From Odobenus rosmarus divergens (Eukaryota; Chordata; Mammalia; Carnivora; Odobenidae), in assembly GCF_000321225.1 (NCBI RefSeq), contig NW_004450483.1, positions 1,935,745-1,999,744 of the forward strand: 64,000 nucleotides of DNA, written 5' to 3'. Within the stretch, counting starts at the first letter, position 1. Every line of letters starts with the position of its first letter. Below, piece after piece: positions 57,914 through 64,000 of the stretch. A program made the translations under genes and the position numbers. Below the pieces are notes generated by a model. That model was not told where the DNA came from, did not search any database, and worked only from the letters and a program-made list of their open reading frames with translations.

Positions 57914-58108
57914 CCGGCCTGGGTGGCTCAGTTGGTTGAGAGTCTGCCTTCGGCTCAGGTCATGATCCCAGGGTCCTGGGATCGAGTCCCATATCGGGCT
58001 CCTTGCCCAGCAGAGAGCCTGCTTCTCCCTCTGCCCTTCCCCCTGCTTGTGTTCTCTCTCTCTCTCTCAAATAAATAAAATCTTAAAAAAAAAATCATTT
58101 AAAAAAAA
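57914..58108 (+). mobile_element. CAN-SINE
   Basis: Starts a few bases into the head (GGCCTGGGTGGCTCAG). TSD ATAAGAAAACTC on both sides. Confidence 0.93.
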
Positions 58109-58176
58109 AAATAAGAAAACTCTGAAAGGTGAAAAGAAAGTGGAAGCCTGGCTAAGGAACTCCTTTTTTCTTTCCA

Positions 58177-58367
58177 TTTTTTTTTTTTTAACATTTTATG
58201 TATTTATTTGACAGAGAGAGACACATCAAGAGAGGCAACACAAGCAGGGGGAGTGGGAGAGAGAGAAGCAGGCTTTCCGCTGAGCAGGGAGCCCGATGTG
58301 GGGCTCAATTCCCGGACTCTGGGATCTTGACCTAAGCCAAAGGCAGATGCCCAATGACTGAGCCACC
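58177..58367 (-). mobile_element. CAN-SINE
   Basis: Antisense copy; the head ends early at GAGCCACC. TSD TTTCTTTCCATTT on both sides. Forms an inverted pair with the SINE at 57914. Confidence 0.93.
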
Positions 58368-58374
58368 TTTCTTT

Positions 58375-59880
58375 CCATTTCTCTTCATTGAGGTAAAATT
58401 CACATAATCTAAAACCAACTATTTTGTACAAATTAGTGGCATTCAGTACACTGACAATACTGTGCGAGCATCACTTCTATCTAGTTCCAAAACATTTTCG
58501 TCATGCCAAAAAAATACCATTCCCATTAAAGAGTATCCCTCCCCACCCCCTGGCAACCACTAATGTGCTTCCTGTCTTTATGGATTTATCTATTATGGAC
58601 ATTTCATATAAATGGAACCAAACATATGTAACCTTTTGTGTGTAGCTTCTTTCATTTAACATACTGTTTTCAAGGTTTATCCACGTTGTATACACCCTTA
58701 GTTTCCCTTTTGTAATGGTTAAATAATATTCCATTATATGGATATATCACAATTTTTCAGTTGATGGCATTTGGATTGTTTCCACTTTTTGGGTAGTGTG
58801 AATCATGCTACCAAGAACACTGCTTTCAATTCTTTTGGGTAGGTACAAAGTGGAACTGATGGATCATATGGAAATTATGTTTAACTTTCTGAGGTACCAC
58901 CAAACTCCTGACTATAGCAGCTGTAGCAATTTACATTCCCACCAGCAGTGTGTGAAATTCCAATTTCTCTAAATTCTTGTCAACATTTGTTATTTATTCT
59001 TTTGATTAAAGCCATCCCAGTAGGTATGAAGAAGTATTTCAATGTGGTCTTGATTTGCATTTCCATAAAAACTAATGATATTGAGGATTCTTTTCGTGTG
59101 CTTATTGGTCATTTGTAGATCTTTGGAGAAATGTCTAATCAAGTTCTTTGCCTATTTTAATTTCTTTTTGGGGGGGAGGGGCAGAGGGAGAGAGAGAATC
59201 TTAAGCAGGCTCCATGCCCACCATGGAGCCTGATGTGGGGGGCTCAATCCCAGAACCCTGAGATCATGACCTGAGCCAAAATCAATAGTCAAGACACTTA
59301 ACCAACTGAGCCACCCAGGTGCCTCTCTGCCCATTTTAAAAACTGGGTTGATAATCATTTTGTTGTTGAGTTCTATAAGTTCTTTTTATATTCTGCATGC
59401 AAATATTTTCTCTCATTTGTAGGTGTCTTGATCATATACTTAGATACACAAAAGTTTTAAATTTTTGTGAAGCCAAATTTATTCACTTCTTTCTTTTGAT
59501 GTCATATCTACGAATTAATTGCCAAATCCAAGGTCATGAAAAATTACCTATGTATCTTCTCCTGAAAGTTTTATGGTTTTAGCTCTTAACATGTAGTTCT
59601 TTCACCTTTTGGAGGTTATTTTTATATATGGTAGGTATATACCTAGATAGGGGTGCAATTTCATTCTTTTGCATGTGGGTATCCAGTTGTCCAAGCACCA
59701 TTTGTTGAAGAAACTATTCTTTCCCCACTGAATACATCTTGGTAACTTTGTCAAAAACCTGTTGACCACATATAATTGGATTTATTTCCAAATGAATGGG
59801 TTATTTTCTACTCTGAGCCATAGTTTTGTTTTCATCTCCCATACATCAAAGATTTGGTTCTAGAGATTCCTACAGCCCAG
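58375..59880 (-). mobile_element. Old LINE-1 3' region, antisense, split by a SINE
   Basis: Contains ATTGAGGTAAAATTCACATA, GGACATTTCATATAAATGGA, ACATTCCCACCAGCAGTGTG and GATTTGCATTTCCATAAAAA, all L1M 3' landmarks read backwards. It runs on to TTGGTAACTTTGTCAAAAAC. Confidence 0.85.
59161..59326 (-). mobile_element. CAN-SINE
   Basis: Antisense copy with a G-run at its start. TSD TTGCCTATTTTAA / CTGCCCATTTTAA. Confidence 0.9.
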
Positions 59881-59930
59881 AAATGCCAATAGGCGCTGAT
59901 GAAAACAGGCCAGGAAAAGCCTCCTTTCAT

Positions 59931-60040
59931 GGGGTGCCTGGGTGGCTCAATCAGTTAAGCATGTGACTCAATCTGAGGGTTGTGAGTTCAAGCCCTGTGT
60001 TGGGCTCCACATGGAGCCCATAAAAACAAACCAACCAACC
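59931..60040 (+). mobile_element. Short carnivore tRNA-SINE
   Basis: GGGGTGCCTGGGTGGCTCAA through GGGCTCCACATGGAGCCC, ending in an (AACC)n tail. Confidence 0.88.
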
Positions 60041-60096
60041 AACCAACCTACTTTCCCTAGCCAAATGACCAGGAAAACAAGGGTTTCTTCTATTTT

Positions 60097-60321
60097 CTTT
60101 TTAAAGATTTTATTTATTTTATTTGAGAGAGAGAGGGACAGCAAAAGAGAGAAAGAGAGAGTGCACACATGCACACATGCACACGGGGGGGCGGGGTAGA
60201 GGGAGGGGATTTAATTTCAAGCAGACTCTGCAATGCAGGGCTCAATCCCACAACCCTGAGACCATGACCTGAGCTGAAACCAAGAGTCAGATGCTTAACC
60301 AACTGAGCCACCCAGGTGCCG
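60097..60321 (-). mobile_element. CAN-SINE with AG and CA tracts
   Basis: Antisense copy from TTTAAAGATTTTATTTATTT to GAGCCACCCAGGTGCC, containing (AG)n and a GCACACATGCACACATGC repeat. Confidence 0.9.
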
Positions 60322-60786
60322 GCCCTACTCCTGCCAAATCCAATGGAAAAAACTGAGCCCATATCCAGCAGTGCCATGGAAATCAAGTAGAGAGCCTAGA
60401 GTTCTACATGCCTCCTGGTACTAGCTGGGAGCCAGTGGGAAGATTGGTCTACTTTCCGCCAACCAAAACCAAAAGCAAGCTGCAAGACTCCTTAGTGGTG
60501 GTATCAGCAGAAACTGAGTATAATGCTGAACTTTCACTTTAGCCTCATGGTAATAGGCAGTGTTTGGCTTCCCTCACTAGTGGAGACAGCAGAAGGTGAG
60601 AGGGAAGCCTAGACTTCCACTAACACCACCATTCAGCTATAGCATGTGGCATCTATGAAACAGAAAAAAGGAGCATTTGGGAGAGGAGTTAACTATAAAC
60701 TTAGAAAAACAGAAAAGAAGAAAGAGCAACAGAGTGGGAGAAACTAGCAAAAATACTCAAGGTAGTAAAATATTGTTACCAATATA

Positions 60787-61129
60787 CAGTTGACTCTTGA
60801 ACAACAGAGGGGTTAGGGGTGCCAACATCCACCCTCTGCCCCACAGTTGAAAACCTGTATATAACTCTTGACTCCCCCAAAATTTAACTAGTAATAGCCT
60901 CCTGGGGACTAGAAGTCTTACTGATGACAAAAAGAGTCAATTAACACACATTTTATATGTTATATGTATTATATACAGTATTCTTACAATAAAGTAAGCT
61001 AGAGAAAAGAAAATATTAAGAAAATCATAAAATAAAATACATTTATGGTACTGTACTGTATTTATCTAAAAAATTCTACACATAAATTGACCCATGGAGT
61101 TCAAACCGATGTTGTTCAAACGTCAACTA
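60787..61129 (+). mobile_element. Tigger2/MER28-type non-autonomous DNA transposon
   Basis: 343 bp bounded by CAGTTGACTCTTGAACAACA and its inverted partner TGTTGTTCAAACGTCAACT, with TA at both outer edges. The same landmarks occur in the long Tigger element at 18673-22702. Confidence 0.92.
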
Positions 61130-62236
61130 TACTACTGTAATTTGTATATATAAAACATAATAACAACAGCAACCATCAAAAAAAGCTATGCAAAAAATAT
61201 ACTCTCAAAAACACTGAAATAAAAGTTAAATTCTAAAAAATGTTCACGTAATCTATTAGAAAGGGAAAGAAAAAAACAAATTAAAAAATATAACAGATAG
61301 AAAGCAAGTAATAAAATAGCACACCTAAGCTCTAACATATAATTACATGAAAGTACATGGCCTAAATAGATGAATGAAAAGGTAGAGATTAACAGAGTAG
61401 GAAAAAACCATGATCTACCTACTCTTTAAAAAAAACTTAAAACTTAAAATAATGTAGACTGAAAGCAAAGGGATGGGAAAAGATATACCATGCAAACAAT
61501 TTTAAAAAGTAAACTTGAGAGCAAATAGTTTTACTAGATGGAAAAAAGGACATTAGAAAATATTTATGCACAAAACATAGCTAGGAAACAAATGAAATAA
61601 AAATAGAGTGGGAAGAAAATTAGAAAATAGAAAAAGCACAAATATAACTGGCAATATCAAATATTTAGCAATTGCTAGAATTACAAATAGAAAATTAGGA
61701 AGAATATAGAAGAATTCAACAATACATCAACTAACAGGATCCAAATGACATGTATAGGACAGTCTCCAGTCAACATCAGAATACTCATTCTTTTCAACTG
61801 TCGATGGAACATTCATAAGACAAGCCATATCCTGGGTCATTAAATAAACCTTATCAAATTGAAAACTAAAATCGGTGCTCTATAATCATAATGAAATCAA
61901 TAAAAACAGTAAACAGTAACAGAAAGTTAAGAAAAAATTAGAAAGGAAACACTTGGAAATTAAAGAACACATTTTTCAACATTCTACAGAATAAAGATGA
62001 CTCGGAAATAAAAAAGTACAATAACCTGGAAAAAAGAAAATGACATATCAAAATTTGACTAAAGTAGTGCTGAAAAGAGAATTTGTGATCTAAATGTTTA
62101 CATTAGATAAAAGGAAAGTTCTCATTAGATAAAAGGAAAGTCAATAGCCTGAACTCCCTCCTAAAGAAAACTAGAAAAAGAGCAAAATAAACAGAAGGAA
62201 AGGAGTAAAATACAGGTAAGAGCAGAAATCTATGGA

Positions 62237-62448
62237 GGGGCACCTGGGTGTTTCAGCTGGTTAAGTGTCTGCCTTTGGTTCAGGTCATATTCCCTGGGGG
62301 TCCTGCGACTGAACCCCTAGTCAGTCTTCCTAGTCAGGGGAGAGTCTGCATATCCCTCTCTCTCTGCCCCTCCTCCCTCCGCTTATGCATATACGCTTTC
62401 TTCTCTCCCCCTTCCAATAAGTAAATAAAATCTTAAAAAAAAAAAAAA
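62237..62448 (+). mobile_element. CAN-SINE
   Basis: Slightly divergent head (CACCTGGGTGTTTCAGCTGG). TSD AGAAATCTATGGA on both sides. Confidence 0.94.
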
Positions 62449-62688
62449 AGAAATCTATGGAAATCTGGTTCTTTGAAAAGATCAGTAAAATTGAGAAACT
62501 TCTAGCAAGAGTGGTAAAAGAAAAAGAAGAATATACAAATTACCAATTACAGAATTAAAAGTAAGGATGTCACTATACACTCCAAAAACATTTACAAGGT
62601 AAGTAAATAGAAGAAACATATCTATACAATAAATCTATCTGACAATGTGGATGAAATAAACTAATTCCTCAAAAAGCAAAAAACTATG

Positions 62689-62733
62689 AAGCTGAAGGCA
62701 GACGTTTAACCGACTGAGTCACCCAGGCACCCC
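62689..62733 (-). mobile_element. CAN-SINE head fragment
   Basis: Only the inverted head remains (GCTGAAGGCAGACGTTTAAC to CACCCAGGCACCCC). The tail side is missing. Confidence 0.85.
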
Positions 62734-62894
62734 GCATAATTATTTTTTAATGAAATTATACTTAAAAAAAAAAAACCTTGTAAAAACAAACAAACAAACA
62801 AAAACACCTCCCCAAAACTGAAGTCTCCTGGGCCTAATGATTTCACTGGAGAATTCTACGAAACATTTAAATAAGAATTAAGAACAATTCTACT

Positions 62895-63078
62895 TGGAGT
62901 GCCTGGGTGGCTCAGTCTGTTGAGTGTCCCACTCTTGAGTTCAGCTCAGGTCATGATCTCAGGATCATGGGACTGAGGCCCGCATCTGGCTCCACACTCA
63001 GTGTAGAGTCTCCCTCCACCTGCTTACACTCTCTCTCTAATAAATAAATAACATCTTTTTTAAAAAATTATATTAAAA
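62895..63078 (+). mobile_element. CAN-SINE
   Basis: Older subtype with GTGTCCCACTCTTGAGTTCA. TSD AAGAACAATTCTACT on both sides. Confidence 0.94.
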
Positions 63079-63420
63079 AAAGAACAATTCTACTCAACCG
63101 ACCGCCAGAAAATCAACTCGCTCTATGAAACCAGTATACACAGACACCAAAGCCAAAGTACAAAAAAAGAAAAGTATAAGCAAATATTTTTCATGAAAAT
63201 AAATGCAAAATTCCTCAACAAAATATTAATAGATGGAATTGAGCAATCCTTAAAGGATTATACACAATGACTAAGTAAGGTTTTCCAGAGATGGAAGGCT
63301 GGTTCGATGCTCAAAATCAACCAGGTAATGATGACCTGAAAGCAGTTCCATTGATCTAGTCCCCAGCAAAACAACTACTGCTAAGGAAAATAACTTAAAA
63401 AACAAAGGAAAACACACACA

Positions 63421-64000
63421 AACCCCAACAATTTTAATGTCTCAGGGAATTGTGGTAAGAGCACAAATGAAACAGCATTTAGTCAAAAAACTGTACTAAA
63501 TCTCGGTAATAATAGTGTCTGTGGCACTTGAGCCATGATCCACTTTCTCTCTCTTCCTCCCAGGCCAATACTATGCAAGCTCCATTCCAGTGTGGCCAAC
63601 AAGATGGGAATTCCTCTATTCTTAGATCTTAGTCAAGGGATACAGAATCTCCACAGAAGGGCAGGCCATCAGCATTTCTCGTGCGTCTCAACTCCATGTT
63701 ACAGATTTTAAAACAGAGGATGGTGTGGCCAAAAGTTGGAGGCCTCAACACAGCCCTAACTCATAGGGCAAAAAGTAGACTCAATCACAGAAAGTAAAAA
63801 ATACTGAAGCCATAAAGTAGATGTCTTTGCCCAGGGTCAGAAGAAAGAGTAAGGAAACAGGTGATGGAGAACCTTGACACGTGTCAAAATCCCCAGCAGG
63901 CAGAACAGTGACTGCCAAAGAAGGCAATAAAAATATATTTGATAATTGAATAAGTGAATGACAAAATGGCCTACAGAAAAAAATTTAAGTTTATACGGCT
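63421..64000. other. Intron sequence at the right edge
   Basis: Relatively G+C-richer unique DNA. Checked on the minus strand for the N-terminal PTPN4 exons (ending ...QAFKVN); none found. Confidence 0.45.

Larger units (their letters stand above)
60322..63420 (+). mobile_element. Old LINE-1, 5' UTR-like part and ORF2 remnant
   Basis: 60322-60786 resembles an L1M 5' region. 61130-63420 contains A-rich ORF2-like pieces (GACAGTCTCCAGTCAACATC, AACATTTAAATAAGAATTAA, CAAAATATTAATAGATGGAA) with no open frame over 60 codons. It is interrupted by a MER28-type element and three SINE pieces. Assignment is moderate because the sequence is old. Confidence 0.6.

Noticed and set aside
1..64000. CRISPR array, phage, integron or bacterial defence system
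   Set aside because: The repeats are dispersed SINEs and L1s with TSDs, and the only gene is a spliced vertebrate gene; nothing prokaryotic is present.
56631..64000. Upstream PTPN4 coding exons
   Set aside because: Looked for minus-strand sequence encoding the N-terminal residues ending ...QAFKVN next to a GT donor; not found, so they are probably beyond the right edge.

Overview
This window is nuclear DNA from a mammal of the order Carnivora, most likely an arctoid (bear, seal or mustelid group). The main evidence is about 41 copies of the carnivore tRNA-Lys-derived SINE (CAN-SINE): a head close to GGCGCCTGGGTGGCTCAG, a CT-rich middle, an AATAAA-rich tail, and clean target-site duplications (TSDs). 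The LINE-1 3' ends also look carnivore-type. A 60-base run of N at 18127-18186 marks a draft assembly gap. No bacterial, phage or plasmid genes are present, and no CRISPR array.

The one host gene I can support is PTPN4 (non-receptor tyrosine phosphatase 4, also called PTP-MEG1), on the minus strand. Eight consecutive internal coding exons lie, in transcript order, at 56523-56630, 42609-42651, 42432-42510, 38355-38399, 38040-38092, 37557-37677, 33813-33900 and 15977-16065. Each has a GT donor and an AG acceptor, and the exons join in one unbroken frame of 208 codons plus 2 bases. Together they encode most of the N-terminal FERM domain (about residues 47-255 of the protein as I recall it). The first exons, the rest of FERM, and the PDZ and phosphatase domains lie outside the window.

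The rest is intron, mostly repeats. Positions 1-11062 hold three LINE-1 pieces in + orientation with SINEs and a Tigger2/MER28-type DNA element. Positions 11063-14520 hold a near-identical 0.9 kb direct duplication whose far edge lies inside a SINE. Positions 17833-18239 hold an L1 3' end with a GAAA microsatellite. Positions 18586-22702 hold a decayed, nearly full-length Tigger2-type transposon with its own broken transposase, interrupted by three SINEs. Positions 25-32 kb hold SINEs, MIR, L2 and L1. Positions 32-43 kb are relatively repeat-poor and carry six of the eight exons plus two tiny snRNA-derived insertions (U4 and U2 5' ends). Positions 44.8-50.1 kb hold a LINE-1 with both ends but a missing middle, carrying a solo class I LTR. 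Positions 57-64 kb are again SINE- and L1-rich.

There is no previously undescribed multi-gene system here. The most interesting signals are structural: two 3'-truncated snRNA retrocopies with TSDs 0.8 kb apart, the SINE-bounded duplication, the rearranged 5' end of the Tigger element, the three-copy TSD shared by two adjacent SINEs, and the solo LTR. Family names for repeats come from recognition, not from a database search.
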